Of a stretch of 44,701 nt of DNA, positions 25,830 to 34,146 are shown piece by piece. Position numbers and translations under genes: made by a program. This DNA comes from Armatimonadota bacterium (lineage in GTDB: Bacteria; Armatimonadota; JAAZEB01), in assembly GCA_012512505.1 (NCBI GenBank), contig JAAZEB010000142.1, positions 1 to 44,701 of the forward strand. The letters are read 5' to 3'. Under the pieces are notes generated by a model. That model did no database searches and had not been told where the DNA came from. It saw nothing but the letters and a program-made list of their open reading frames with translations. Numbering within the stretch: the first letter of the stretch is position 1; every line of letters begins with the position of its first letter.

Positions 25830-26836
25830 CACTGGTAGTAACTGCGGTACCACTCTACGAACCGGGGGATACCGACCTCGATCGGCGTCTGCGGCCGGAA
25901 GCCGGTGTCGGCCATCAGGTCGGCCACGTCGGCATAGGTCTCCAGCACGTCGCCCGGCTGCATCGGCAACAGCTCCACCGCCGCCTTGCGGCCCAGCGCC
26001 TCCTCCAGGACGGCGATCACCCGCATCAGCTCCTCCGGCTGGTTGTTGCCGATGTTGTAGACGCGGTAGGGCGCCCGGCTCGTCGCCGGATCGGGCGCGT
26101 CGCCCGACCACGCGGCATTCCCCTGGGGCACGCGGTCCAACACCCGCACCACCCCCTCCACGATGTCGTCCACGTAGGTGAAGTCCCGGCGCATGTTCCC
26201 GTAGTTGAAGACCTGAATCGGCTTGCCGGCCAGGATCGAGCGGGTGAAGCTGAAGACCGCCATGTCCGGCCGGCCCCAGGGGCCGTAAACGGTGAAGAAA
26301 CGTAGTCCGGTGGTGGGAACAGCGAAGAGGTGGCTGTAGCAGTGCGCCATCAGCTCGTTCGCCTTCTTCGTGGCGGCATACAGGCTGAGGGGGTGATCCA
26401 CGTTGTGGTGCACGGAAAACGGCGTGGTGGTGTTGGCGCCGTAAACCGAACTGGAGGAAGCGTAGACCAGGTGCTCCACCTCCTGATGCCGGCACGCCTC
26501 CAGGAGGTTGGCGAAACCCACCAGGTTGCTGGCAATGTACACCTGAGGGTGGTGGATGGAGTAGCGCACCCCCGGCTGCGCCGCCAGGTTTACCACGCGC
26601 TGCGGCCGGTACTCGGCGAACGCCTGGTCCAGCCGCTCGCGATCCGCCAGATCGGCACGCACGAAGCGGAACCCCGGGGTCTGCTGTAGCCGGGCCAGCC
26701 GGGCTTCCTTCAGGCTAACCTCGTAGTAGTCGTTGAGGTTATCGAGGCCGAGCACCTCATCGCCCCGCGCTAACAAGCGCTGGCTAAGGTGAAACCCGAT
26801 GAAGCCCGCCGCGCCGGTCACCATGATTCTCGCCAT
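25826..26836 (-). CDS. UDP-glucuronate 4-epimerase-like SDR
   Basis: 336 residues. T-G-A-A-G-F-I-G-F-H at about 7-16, then the L-D-N-L-N-D-Y-Y-x-V-x-L-K motif characteristic of UDP-glucuronate 4-epimerases (LspL / Cap1J / GAE group), L-A-A-Q-P-G-V-R-Y-S, S-S-S-S-V-Y-G, Y-A-A-T-K-K with catalytic Tyr and Lys, and F-F-T-V-Y-G-P-W-G-R-P-D-M-A. The reaction is UDP-GlcA to UDP-GalA, so the polymer probably contains galacturonic acid. The ATG at 26836 has AGGAG ten bases upstream. It is convergent with capD, sharing overlapping stop codons (TAG and TAA), and divergent from the aminotransferase gene, 280 bases away. Confidence 0.9.
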   Translation of the reverse strand: MARIMVTGAAGFIGFHLSQRLLARGDEVLGLDNLNDYYEVSLKEARLARLQQTPGFRFVRADLADRERLDQAFAEYRPQRVVNLAAQPGVRYSIHHPQVYIASNLVGFANLLEACRHQEVEHLVYASSSSVYGANTTTPFSVHHNVDHPLSLYAATKKANELMAHCYSHLFAVPTTGLRFFTVYGPWGRPDMAVFSFTRSILAGKPIQVFNYGNMRRDFTYVDDIVEGVVRVLDRVPQGNAAWSGDAPDPATSRAPYRVYNIGNNQPEELMRVIAVLEEALGRKAAVELLPMQPGDVLETYADVADLMADTGFRPQTPIEVGIPRFVEWYRSYYQC

Positions 26837-27116
26837 ATCGCTGGCTCTCCTACCTCACCACTCCGCGTCAGTCGCCGCGGGCACGCCTGGCGCGCCTCCC
26901 TTGCGGCATCCGCGCGAGGCCCTGCCCTGTGTGGGGCCCCTCGGCCGCGGCTCGCCCCCGACTGACCGCATCGCCCACGCTCAAGTTCTGGCTGGTCGGT
27001 CGCTCTCCTGCCGCGGCTCTCCCACGGCACCGATGGTAGGCACCCCCTCGGCAGGGCTGGCCGCGGCGGTGGTGAATCCGAACAGCAGGGCGACCCAGGA
27101 AGGAGACACCCTGCCG

Positions 27117-28256
27117 ATGCTCACCCGTGAGTGCCGCCGCAGCCATTTCCCCTCGCTGGAGGGGATCACCTACCTCAACACTGCCGCCGAGGGGATCCCG
27201 CCCCTCGTCGTCGGGGAGGCGCTGGCCCGCTACTTCCAGGACCACCAACTCGGCATGGACGGGCGAGCGCGCCATTTCGCCGAGTGGGAGGCCGCCCGGG
27301 CCCTGGCCGGCGAGTTCTTCGGCCTCACCGGCGCCGAGGTTGGCATTTGCTCCTGCACCTCCGAGGCGTTCAACCTGGCGGCACTCGCGCTGCGCCTGCA
27401 GCCGGGCGATGAGGTGGTGATCAACGACCTCGACTTCCCGGCGGGCACCACGCCCTGGCTGCAGCCCTCTTGCCCGGCCACGGTGAAACTATGGCCCGCC
27501 CGCGACGGCGCCCTCCGCGTGGAGGACCTGATCCCCTTGCTGGGGCCGCGCACCCGCCTGGTAACCACCTCCCTGGTGAGCTTCTACAACGGCTTTCTGA
27601 TCCCGCTGCCAGCCGTGGTGGAGGCCGTGCGCCGCTACTCCCCTGCCCTGCTGGCGCTGGACGTGACGCAGGCGCTCGGGCGCATCCCCCTCCACCTGGA
27701 GGGCGTGGATCTGGTGGTGAGCAGCACCCACAAGTGGATCCTGGCCTGCCACGGCGGCGGCCTGGTGGGAGTACCGGCCGCGCGCGCCGCGGAGTGGACG
27801 GTGCCCGCCGGAGGCTGGTACCACCTGGAGGACCCGTTCGGGCCGGAGCGCTTCGCGCGCGCCGTCAGCCGGCCGGGCGCCGCCGGGTTTACCGTGGGGA
27901 TGCCGAACTTCCCCGCGGTCTACGCCATTCGCGCGGCGTTGGAGTACCTCCGCGGCGTGGGCGTCGCGGCGATCGAGCAGGCGGCGCGGCCGCTGGTGCG
28001 CGCCTGCCTGGATGGGCTGCGCCGCCTCCCGGTCGAGGTGATCACCCCCGCCGAGGAAGACGCGCTGGCGGGCATCCTCGCCTTCCGCCATCCGGAAGCG
28101 GAGCGGCTGCAGGCCCACCTGCGGGCGGCAAACGTTCACCTCATGGCGCAAGCCGGCCGGCTGCGCGTCTCCCTGCACGGCTACAACACCAGCGACGACG
28201 TGGAGGCGTTCCTCCGCCACCTGCACCAAGCGCTCGGCCAGGTCGGCCCCGGATAG
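27117..28256 (+). CDS. Class V aminotransferase (PLP-dependent, cysteine desulfurase/epimerase-like)
   Basis: 379 residues. Y-L-N-T-A-A-E-G-I-P-P near residue 20 is the class V opening, C-S-C-T-S-E-A-F-N-L binds the cofactor phosphate, A-L-D-V-T-Q-A-L-G holds the PLP-stacking aspartate region, and S-S-T-H-K-W has the Schiff-base lysine. The family includes cysteine desulfurases, isopenicillin-N epimerase-like proteins, phosphoserine and serine-glyoxylate aminotransferases; the sequence does not settle which. No cysteine sits in a clear desulfurase loop, so an aminotransferase, lyase or racemase is more likely. The ATG at 27117 has AAGGAG 11 bases upstream. It begins a plus-strand series with the URO-D and VanX-like genes. 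Confidence 0.82.
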   Translation: MLTRECRRSHFPSLEGITYLNTAAEGIPPLVVGEALARYFQDHQLGMDGRARHFAEWEAARALAGEFFGLTGAEVGICSCTSEAFNLAALALRLQPGDEVVINDLDFPAGTTPWLQPSCPATVKLWPARDGALRVEDLIPLLGPRTRLVTTSLVSFYNGFLIPLPAVVEAVRRYSPALLALDVTQALGRIPLHLEGVDLVVSSTHKWILACHGGGLVGVPAARAAEWTVPAGGWYHLEDPFGPERFARAVSRPGAAGFTVGMPNFPAVYAIRAALEYLRGVGVAAIEQAARPLVRACLDGLRRLPVEVITPAEEDALAGILAFRHPEAERLQAHLRAANVHLMAQAGRLRVSLHGYNTSDDVEAFLRHLHQALGQVGPG

Positions 28257-28501
28257 GAGCCTCAACCCCACCAAGAACTAACGGGGCACTTCGCGGCGCG
28301 GGGCACCCCGCCGGTGCGGCGGAACCGCGCCGCGACCGGGGGCATTCGCTCTGCTCCCGCCGGCAGGACGTTGCCAGGCCACCGGCCAACTGAACTGCGG
28401 CAGGCGCCCGAGAGACCCGGCCCGTCTGGCGGCAGCGCCGGGAAGTGGCGCGCAGCGGCGCCGGCCGGGGCATGGTGCCCCCCGAAAGGAGACCGCAGGC
28501 G

Positions 28502-29731
28502 ATGACTGTTCAAGACCGAAGCATCCTCCGCGAACTGGCTACCCAGGTGGCGGAGATCGCCGCCCTCCCCGTTCAGCAGGAAACCATCCGCCTCTGGAAG
28601 GCGCTGAACTCCCTCCGGCCGGTCCGGCCAATGGTCGCCATCGACCAGGTGTGCTGGAACGAGATGAACGTGGAGGATGAGCTGACGCTGCGCTGTGAGG
28701 ATCCGTTCTGCCGTGGTCTGGAGGGGCACCTCCGCCGCACTCTCTACTCGTGGCGTCACCTGCGCGCCGACATGGTGGTCGAGCCGGTGATCGACATCTA
28801 CAAGGCAATCGGCAACACCGGTTTCGGCCTCGGCGTCGAGGAGCAGTGCGTCGCCACCGATCCCACCAACGACGTGGTCAGCCATCATTACATCGACCAA
28901 CTGCGCACCGAGGCCGACCTGGAGAAGATCCGCGACCCGGTGATCACCTACGACGCGGCGGCCACCGCCGAGGCCGAGGAGAAGGCCCACGAGATCTTCG
29001 ATGGGATCCTGGAAGTGCGGGTGCAAGGCGCCTTCCCGGTCTACGCCCCCTTCGATATCATCTGCTGCTGGCGGGGCGCCGAGCCGCTGATCTACGACCT
29101 GGCCGACCGCCCGGAGTTCATCCACGCCATCCTCCGCCGCCTCACCGATGCGCAGCTCCGCATGTTGGACCAACTGGAGGCGCAAGGCCTGCTCGGCACG
29201 CACCAGTCCTGGATCCACTGCACCGGCGCCTTCACCGACGAGCTGCCTGAAAGCGACCCTGCCCACCCGCGCGCCACCAGCTTGTGGACCTTTGGCATGT
29301 CGCAGATCTTCTCCACCGTCTCCCCGGCGATGCACGAGGAGTTCGAGCGGCCCTACCTCACCCCCTGGTTCGAGCGCTTCGGCCTCGCCTACTATGGCTG
29401 CTGTGAGCCCCTCGACAAGAAGATCGCGATGATCCGCAAGCTCCCGAAAGTGCGCAAGATCTCGATGAGCCCCTGGGTGGACCAGGAAAACGGTGCCCGC
29501 CAGATCGGCGGCGACTTCGTCTTCTCGCGCAAACCGAGCCCCGCCTTCCTGGCCGTTGGCGAGTGGAACCCCGAGGCCGTGCGGCGTGACCTGCAGCAGA
29601 CGGTGGAGATCTGTGCCCGGTATGGCTGCCCGCTGGAGCTGATCTTGAAGGACATCAGCACCGTCCGTTACCAGCCCCAGCGCCTCTGGGAGTGGGCACG
29701 GGTGGCGATGGAAGTGGTCACGGCTGGATAG
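28502..29731 (+). CDS. URO-D-fold protein (uroporphyrinogen decarboxylase / methyltransferase family)
   Basis: 409 residues. The C-terminal half has the URO-D TIM-barrel pattern. The segment F-G-L-A-Y-Y-G-C-C-E-P-L-D-K-K sits where the MtaA/CmuA-type methyltransferases have a zinc-binding Cys/His cluster, and K-V-R-K-I-S-M-S-P-W and E-L-I-L-K-D-I-S-T follow. The N-terminal arginines of true heme-pathway HemE are not seen, so heme synthesis is unlikely. Members of this branch are common, and mostly uncharacterised, in environmental lineages rich in glycosidases. A cobalamin- or substrate-linked methyl transfer is possible. The ATG at 28502 has AAAGGAG 11 bases upstream. The 245-base gap before it shows no gene, so it may have its own promoter. 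Confidence 0.82.
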   Translation: MTVQDRSILRELATQVAEIAALPVQQETIRLWKALNSLRPVRPMVAIDQVCWNEMNVEDELTLRCEDPFCRGLEGHLRRTLYSWRHLRADMVVEPVIDIYKAIGNTGFGLGVEEQCVATDPTNDVVSHHYIDQLRTEADLEKIRDPVITYDAAATAEAEEKAHEIFDGILEVRVQGAFPVYAPFDIICCWRGAEPLIYDLADRPEFIHAILRRLTDAQLRMLDQLEAQGLLGTHQSWIHCTGAFTDELPESDPAHPRATSLWTFGMSQIFSTVSPAMHEEFERPYLTPWFERFGLAYYGCCEPLDKKIAMIRKLPKVRKISMSPWVDQENGARQIGGDFVFSRKPSPAFLAVGEWNPEAVRRDLQQTVEICARYGCPLELILKDISTVRYQPQRLWEWARVAMEVVTAG

Positions 29732-29755
29732 CCACTGGCCAAGGAGAAGCGCAAT

Positions 29756-30628
29756 ATGGAGAGTGAATCAGCATCGCGCGAGCGCCGGGCCTACTGGGCG
29801 GCGCAGATGGACGAAGCCTATGCCTTCATGCAGGCGGTGAGCGCCTACCCGGTGGAGGAGTGCGGCGAGCGAGTGGTCTCGCTGCCCGAAGCGGTGGCCG
29901 CCGCGGGGGAGGAGGTCGAGTTCTCCACCCGGCCGCACGTCCTCGGCCTGCCGCGGCTCTACCTGCTCCGGGAGGGGCTCGTCCCCGCCTTCCTGCGGGC
30001 GACGCGCGCGCTGAACGAGCGGGGCTGGGTGCTGCGGGTGGAGGATGCCTACCGAACGGTGACGATGCAGAAGCACCAGGCGCGCCAGCCGTACGCCCTC
30101 GACGCGGTGCTCGACAAAGTGCTGTGGGAGAACGAGGGGCAAACGCCCACGGTGGAACTGCTCTCCCGGCGGCTGGCAGCGCTGATCGCCGCGTCGCCCG
30201 CGGTGGGCACGCACCTGTCCGGCAGCGCGGTGGATGTCTCCGTCCTGCACCGGGACACGCGCGCGGAGGTGGACCGCGGCGCGCCTTACCTGGAGATGAG
30301 CGAGCGCACGCCGATGGCATCCCCCTTCGTCTCGCCCGAGGCCCAGCGGAACCGGGAGATGATCACGCAGTTGATGCGCGGCCACGGCTTCGTGACCTAC
30401 CCCTGGGAGTTCTGGCACTACAACGCGGGCGACGCCTACGCCCACTACCTGGAGCGCACCGGCCAGCCCGCTCGCTACGGCCCGGTGGAGGTCGACCCCC
30501 GCACCGGAGCGGTGACCCCGATCGAGCGGCCGCACGAGCCGCTTAACTCCCCCGCCGAGCTCGCGCTGCTGCTGGAACAGGCGCTGTCTCGACGCCAGGA
30601 GGCCCGGCCAGCCGTCGACGCGCGCTAG
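29756..30628 (+). CDS. VanX-like D-Ala-D-Ala dipeptidase (M15 family)
   Basis: 290 residues. The R-V-E-D-A-Y-R-T near residue 95 matches the substrate arginine region. G-T-H-L-S-G-S-A-V-D-V near 157-167 is the S/T-x-H-x-x-G-x-A-x-D zinc motif, and P-W-E-F-W-H-Y near 221 carries the catalytic glutamate and third zinc ligand. The enzyme should split D-Ala-D-Ala or a related dipeptide in the cytoplasm; no signal peptide is present. It could serve peptidoglycan recycling or use another small dipeptide, and resistance is unlikely because no VanA/VanH partners are nearby. ATG 29756 has AAGGAG upstream and lies 24 bases after the URO-D stop, so the two are co-transcribed. It ends in front of a hairpin. 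Confidence 0.87.
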   Translation: MESESASRERRAYWAAQMDEAYAFMQAVSAYPVEECGERVVSLPEAVAAAGEEVEFSTRPHVLGLPRLYLLREGLVPAFLRATRALNERGWVLRVEDAYRTVTMQKHQARQPYALDAVLDKVLWENEGQTPTVELLSRRLAALIAASPAVGTHLSGSAVDVSVLHRDTRAEVDRGAPYLEMSERTPMASPFVSPEAQRNREMITQLMRGHGFVTYPWEFWHYNAGDAYAHYLERTGQPARYGPVEVDPRTGAVTPIERPHEPLNSPAELALLLEQALSRRQEARPAVDAR

Positions 30629-30636
30629 AAACCGTA

Positions 30637-30670
30637 GGCCGCCGGGCGCATCGCCGTGCGTCCGGCGGCC
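30637..30670. terminator. Strong hairpin between convergent genes
   Basis: Arms 30637-30650 and 30657-30670 pair over 14 positions, all Watson-Crick except one G-T pair, around a six-base loop. It begins eight bases after the VanX-like stop, with the nitrilase-family gene converging (stop at 30707). It lacks a T-run. A bidirectional terminator is the likely role. Confidence 0.65.
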
Positions 30671-30706
30671 GGCACAGAGTCGGCGCGGTTCCTCGCCGAC
30701 CGCTCC

Positions 30707-31699
30707 TTAGCTCAAGTCGGGCGGGCCGCCGCGCGCTTTGTCCTGAAGGATGCGATCCGCCTCCGGCTTGGTGTCGCCCGGCTGCAGCTCCAGTTCGCGA
30801 ATCATCCGCGCAATCGGGGTTGCCGGATCGTTGGACCAGAAGATGCCTTCATCCTCCGCCTCGCTGTAGCGGAAGTCAACGCGGTCGCCATAGCGTTCCC
30901 GCAACGCCGCGCCGTTGCGCAGCGCCGGCTGCCACTGGAGGATGGCGAACTCCAGGTCAATCTCCGCGACCAGCACTCGCTCTTCCGGCCGGGTGATGGA
31001 GTAGAGCAGGTGCCCGGTGGGGTCGACCAGTGAGGCGTTGTTGCGCCAGGTGCTGGTCAGCACGTAGTAGCGGCCGCGCAGCGCCCGGCAGGCGGCCCGC
31101 ACCTTGCCGGGCGACTGGGTGGACCAGACCACCAGTTCTGCCCCCTTGCGGCGCAGCACCTCCCAGCCTTCGTCATACGCCATATCCCAGCAGATCTGCA
31201 CGCCCACCTTGCCGAAGTCACAGTCAAACACGGGGAAGTTGCGGCCAGGCACGCAGCCGCCCTCCAGGCTGCCATCTTCCATCACCACTAGGTGAACCTT
31301 GCGGTAGGTGCCAACCACCTCGCCCCGGCGCCCGAGCAGCACCGCGGCGTTGAAGGTCTCCTGGCGTCCGGTGTGCGGGTTGCGCTCCTTCAGCAGCAGC
31401 GGCACCAGGAGGTAGCAGCGGTGCTCGCGGGCCTTGGTGCCAAAGTAGCCGTGGATCTCCCCGGCGAAAGGGAAACCGCCCTCGGGTCCGAGCGGCAGCC
31501 CGCCGCTGACGGCCACCTCGGGGAGCGCCGCGAGGTCCAGGCCGCGGTCATAGCGCGCTCTGGCCTGCTGGGCCATCTCGTCCACCAGCGTGCCCAGTTC
31601 TTCCAGGCGGGCGCGCAGCCCGGGGTAGTCGCCCCACATCGCGTACATGCACGTACCCACCACCACCTTGCGCGGGCCGCCCTCACTCTCACTTCGCAT
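30707..31699 (-). CDS. Nitrilase-superfamily carbon-nitrogen hydrolase
   Basis: 330 residues. The catalytic triad is visible: Glu in L-P-E-V-A-V near residue 53, Lys in Y-R-K-V-H-L near 130, and Cys in G-V-Q-I-C-W-D near 163. N-A-A-V-L-L-G-R-R-G-E-V-V-G and N-N-A-S-L-V-D-P-T-G also fit the fold. These cytoplasmic enzymes hydrolyse amides, carbamoyl groups or nitriles; the substrate is unknown. The R-Y-Y-V-L-T-S-T-W-R-N-N region resembles N-carbamoyl amidohydrolase-like members. The ATG at 31699 has AAAGAGG upstream and is preferred over an earlier one (31726). It converges on the VanX-like gene, and its promoter must lie in the palindrome-rich gap upstream. Confidence 0.88.
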   Translation of the reverse strand: MRSESEGGPRKVVVGTCMYAMWGDYPGLRARLEELGTLVDEMAQQARARYDRGLDLAALPEVAVSGGLPLGPEGGFPFAGEIHGYFGTKAREHRCYLLVPLLLKERNPHTGRQETFNAAVLLGRRGEVVGTYRKVHLVVMEDGSLEGGCVPGRNFPVFDCDFGKVGVQICWDMAYDEGWEVLRRKGAELVVWSTQSPGKVRAACRALRGRYYVLTSTWRNNASLVDPTGHLLYSITRPEERVLVAEIDLEFAILQWQPALRNGAALRERYGDRVDFRYSEAEDEGIFWSNDPATPIARMIRELELQPGDTKPEADRILQDKARGGPPDLS

Positions 31700-32146
31700 C
31701 GTCGTTCGCCTCTTTCTCGGTCGCAAACCCGAGGAACAACCCCCTCATGGGAACAGGCCGCCCTGCCCCCTCCCGTAGGAGCCATCCATGCCCGGCAGGC
31801 GGGCACCCAAGAGGATGAAAATGGGGCTCTGTCGCCAATCCGGGAGGCAGGCAGCCGATCCGCACCCCGAAGGGGTGCCATCACCCAGCCCAGGGTGCCG
31901 CACCCTGGGATACCCCACGGGCGCATTTCGCCTAACCCTGAAAGGGTTGGACCGGGGAACCCCCGTTGTGAAACCCTTTCAGGGTTTCGGGGCTGGGCAC
32001 GGGCGGGTTTCCCCAGGGTTCGGAACCCTGGGCTATTCGGATCGCCGGCGTCCCGCCGGCTAACCCGGGCCATCGGCAGCCCTCGCGCCTCCTACGCCGG
32101 CCGGCGAGACGCCGGCGAGACGGCCTATCAGGGGCGGAGACTCCTC
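31700..32146. other. 447-base gap filled mainly by a palindrome array
   Basis: There is no credible gene. Open frames across the array on both strands translate into low-complexity strings such as G-F-R-T-L-G and N-P-E-R-V, which come from the palindromes themselves. The gap is upstream of the nitrilase-family gene and downstream of the phosphopantetheinyl transferase. Bases 31700-31861 must hold the nitrilase promoter; no clear motif was found. Confidence 0.6.
31862..32116. repeat. Array of eight perfect mini-hairpins with three-base loops
   Basis: Arms (left/right): 31862-31868/31872-31878, 31889-31897/31901-31909, 31934-31939/31943-31948, 31953-31957/31961-31965, 31971-31977/31981-31987, 32012-32020/32024-32032, 32044-32050/32054-32060 and 32100-32106/32110-32116. 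Stems are 5-9 bp with no mismatch, and every loop is exactly three bases. Sequences differ between units but several share CCCTGG or CCCT-type arms. Spacers range from 4 to 39 bases. It is not a CRISPR because the repeats are not identical. It is best described as a dispersed palindromic repeat cluster. Confidence 0.8.
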
Positions 32147-32932
32147 TTACGCCGGGCTATCGGCCGGCGCCCACTCGAAACAACGGAGGCGCAGGCCGTG
32201 CCCTTCAACCGCCAACGCGCCCACCCAGCCGTTCCCAGGCTCCAGGTGCATCAGCGACCAGCGGCACGCCTCTGCCGGATCCGGCCGCGTGCCGAGCAAG
32301 GCCGCCGGCTCGCCCGGCGCCAGCGAGACGTCGAAGCTGTCCAGCGGCAGCAAGAGGCCCCTGCCGGTCGCCTTGACGTAGGCCTCCTTACGCGTCCAGC
32401 AACGAAAGAAGCCGGCGCACCGCTCCGCTTCTGGCAGGCGCTCCAGCGCGGCCACCTCGCGCGGCGAGAAGAACCGTCGGGCGATCCCCTCGCGCATGAC
32501 CTCCGGGCGGATCCGCTCCACATCGATGCCAACCGCGCGGCCGCACGTCAGGGCATAGAGCGCCAGGCCACCCGAGTGAGACAGGTTGAACTGCAGGTCG
32601 CCCGCTGCTGGCTCCGCCAGCGCCGGCTTACCCCACGGGCCGTAGACGAAGCGCACCGCGCCTGGCGTGCTGCCCAGCGCGCGCGCCAGGATGTCGCGCA
32701 AGATCCCCCGGGCGGCGATGAAGCGGTTGCGGTCGTCCTCAAAGCGGAAGCGCGCCGCCCGCTCGCGTTCGTCGGGCTGGAGCGTCTCCAGAAGCGCGCC
32801 CACCCGCGGCACCGCCTGGTCCAGGGAGGCGCGCCAGACGTGTACCTCCGCCGCGCCAGGCAGCGCAGCGGCGGGCGCCGGCAGCCAAGCGGACCCCTCC
32901 ACGGCCCCGTTCGCCTCCAACACCCACGCCAT
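32147..32932 (-). CDS. Sfp-type 4'-phosphopantetheinyl transferase
   Basis: 261 residues. G-P-W-G-K-P near residue 98, F-N-L-S-H-S-G near 115, G-I-D-V-E-R near 134 and F-F-R-C-W-T-R-K-E-A-Y-V-K-A-T-G-R-G near 175-192 are the three signature regions of the Sfp/HetI/AcpT group. It loads the phosphopantetheine arm from CoA onto carrier proteins of fatty-acid, polyketide or non-ribosomal peptide systems; magnesium is bound by the aspartate and glutamates. No carrier protein or synthase is in the window, so it probably acts in trans. The ATG at 32932 is the only start giving the full N-terminal half; the ribosome site is a modest GGGG. It follows the SGNH hydrolase by 28 bases and may be in one transcript with it. 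Confidence 0.92.
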   Translation of the reverse strand: MAWVLEANGAVEGSAWLPAPAAALPGAAEVHVWRASLDQAVPRVGALLETLQPDERERAARFRFEDDRNRFIAARGILRDILARALGSTPGAVRFVYGPWGKPALAEPAAGDLQFNLSHSGGLALYALTCGRAVGIDVERIRPEVMREGIARRFFSPREVAALERLPEAERCAGFFRCWTRKEAYVKATGRGLLLPLDSFDVSLAPGEPAALLGTRPDPAEACRWSLMHLEPGNGWVGALAVEGHGLRLRCFEWAPADSPA

Positions 32933-32960
32933 CAGGGCACCCCTGCCGCAGACGACCCGT

Positions 32961-34022
32961 TCAGAAACGGACTGCCTTCAGCGCCTCGTAGTAAAGCCAG
33001 TGCCCAAAGTCATTCGGATGGTTGATATTGTTGCCCAAGAGGCTGGAGGCATCCTTGCGCGCCAACACCCTGGCCCACACCGAGTAGACATCCGCGTAGG
33101 CGCAGCGGGTCCGCTCCGCCGCGCGCTGGGTGGCGGCGGCGTACTGCTCCATGCGGTGGGAGCCGAACTTCCAGTCGGGGTGGGGCGGGAAGGCAGAGAA
33201 GAGGAGCACATCCGCGCCGGTGCGCTCGCGGATCGTCGTCACCATCGTGACCAGGTTCCCCTCGAACTGCGCCAGGGGCACACCGAAGCCCTCGATGTTG
33301 TGGTCATTCATGCCGAAGCCGACCAGCACCAGGTCAGGCTGGCGGGAAAGCACTTTCTCTTCCAGGCGGGCCAGGCCGTTCACGGTCGTATCGCCGCCGG
33401 TGGCGCCGTTCTCCACCGTGATCTGTGCCTTGGGGAAGCGCTGCCGCAGCAAGGCGCCGTAGCGGTGGAAGAACTGCAGCGCCTCGGTAGAGGCCTCACC
33501 GCCGGTGGTGATGCTGTCGCCGAAGGCGATGATCTTGAAGGCGCCCCCGGCATTCAGGCGCTCGCGGGTGCGGCGCAGCCGGTCGCCCTGGCGGCTCTCC
33601 TCGGCCAGCGGCCGGCCGCGGCGCGTCTCGTAGTCCACCCAGACGAAGTAGGCGTGGTTGCCGATGCCGGTGAACTGGCTGTGGTCGAACTCCTTTTGGC
33701 CGTAGAGGACGTTGCGGCTGAAGTCGGGAATGCGCGAGTTCGGCGTGCGGGCAATGGTGCCGCGCTCGTAGTCTACCGTGTAGTCGCGTCCCTCCTCGTA
33801 GCGGATGGTATCCTCGCGGCTGGCGTCGTAAGTGCTGCGCACTTGCACGCTGCCGCGCACCAGGTCCTCGAAGCACAGCGCCCCGGGATCCGTCCGGGCC
33901 AGCACCAGGCTGTCACCCACCACCTTCATCCTTCGCCCTCCACGTGCCGGCGCGCCTTTGTCCGCGGCCCAGGCCGTCGCCGACACCAACGCGCACCCCA
34001 CCAGCAACACTCGCCAGGTCAT
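32961..34022 (-). CDS. Secreted SGNH/GDSL-family hydrolase
   Basis: 353 residues. Signal peptide at about 1-20 (V-L-L-V-G-C-A-L-V-S-A-T-A-W-A). Residues 30-150 form a beta-rich domain of unknown type. The SGNH core follows: block I F-G-D-S-I-T near 167, block II glycine in G-A-T-G-G-D near 205, block III G-M-N-D near 238 and block V N-H-P-N-D near 334. Such enzymes are esterases, often carbohydrate deacetylases. Together with the neighbouring secreted glycosidase-like proteins it may remove acetyl groups from glycans outside the cytoplasm. The ATG at 34022 has GGAGGA eight bases upstream; a GTG six bases earlier would leave only two bases after the site. Confidence 0.88.
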   Translation of the reverse strand: MTWRVLLVGCALVSATAWAADKGAPARGGRRMKVVGDSLVLARTDPGALCFEDLVRGSVQVRSTYDASREDTIRYEEGRDYTVDYERGTIARTPNSRIPDFSRNVLYGQKEFDHSQFTGIGNHAYFVWVDYETRRGRPLAEESRQGDRLRRTRERLNAGGAFKIIAFGDSITTGGEASTEALQFFHRYGALLRQRFPKAQITVENGATGGDTTVNGLARLEEKVLSRQPDLVLVGFGMNDHNIEGFGVPLAQFEGNLVTMVTTIRERTGADVLLFSAFPPHPDWKFGSHRMEQYAAATQRAAERTRCAYADVYSVWARVLARKDASSLLGNNINHPNDFGHWLYYEALKAVRF

Positions 34023-34146
34023 CGGCACATCCTCCAGGCGGCGCCCCGGCTCGCCAGGCTCCGCGAAACGCCGTCACGATCTCTTTGCGCCGTGAAGGCC
34101 CGGGCCCACGGCATCCTCGCGGCCGGCAGGGCCGCCGATCACCGAC

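Noticed and set aside
28502-29731. HemE (heme-pathway uroporphyrinogen decarboxylase)
   Set aside because: The N-terminal arginine motif of HemE is absent, the Cys-Cys segment is methyltransferase-like, and no heme genes are near.
29756-30628. Vancomycin-resistance role for the VanX-like dipeptidase
   Set aside because: No VanH dehydrogenase, VanA/B-type ligase or VanRS regulators are nearby; chromosomal M15 dipeptidases are common in non-resistant bacteria.
31862-32116. CRISPR array
   Set aside because: The palindromic units are not identical repeats, spacers vary from 4 to 39 bases, and no cas genes are nearby.
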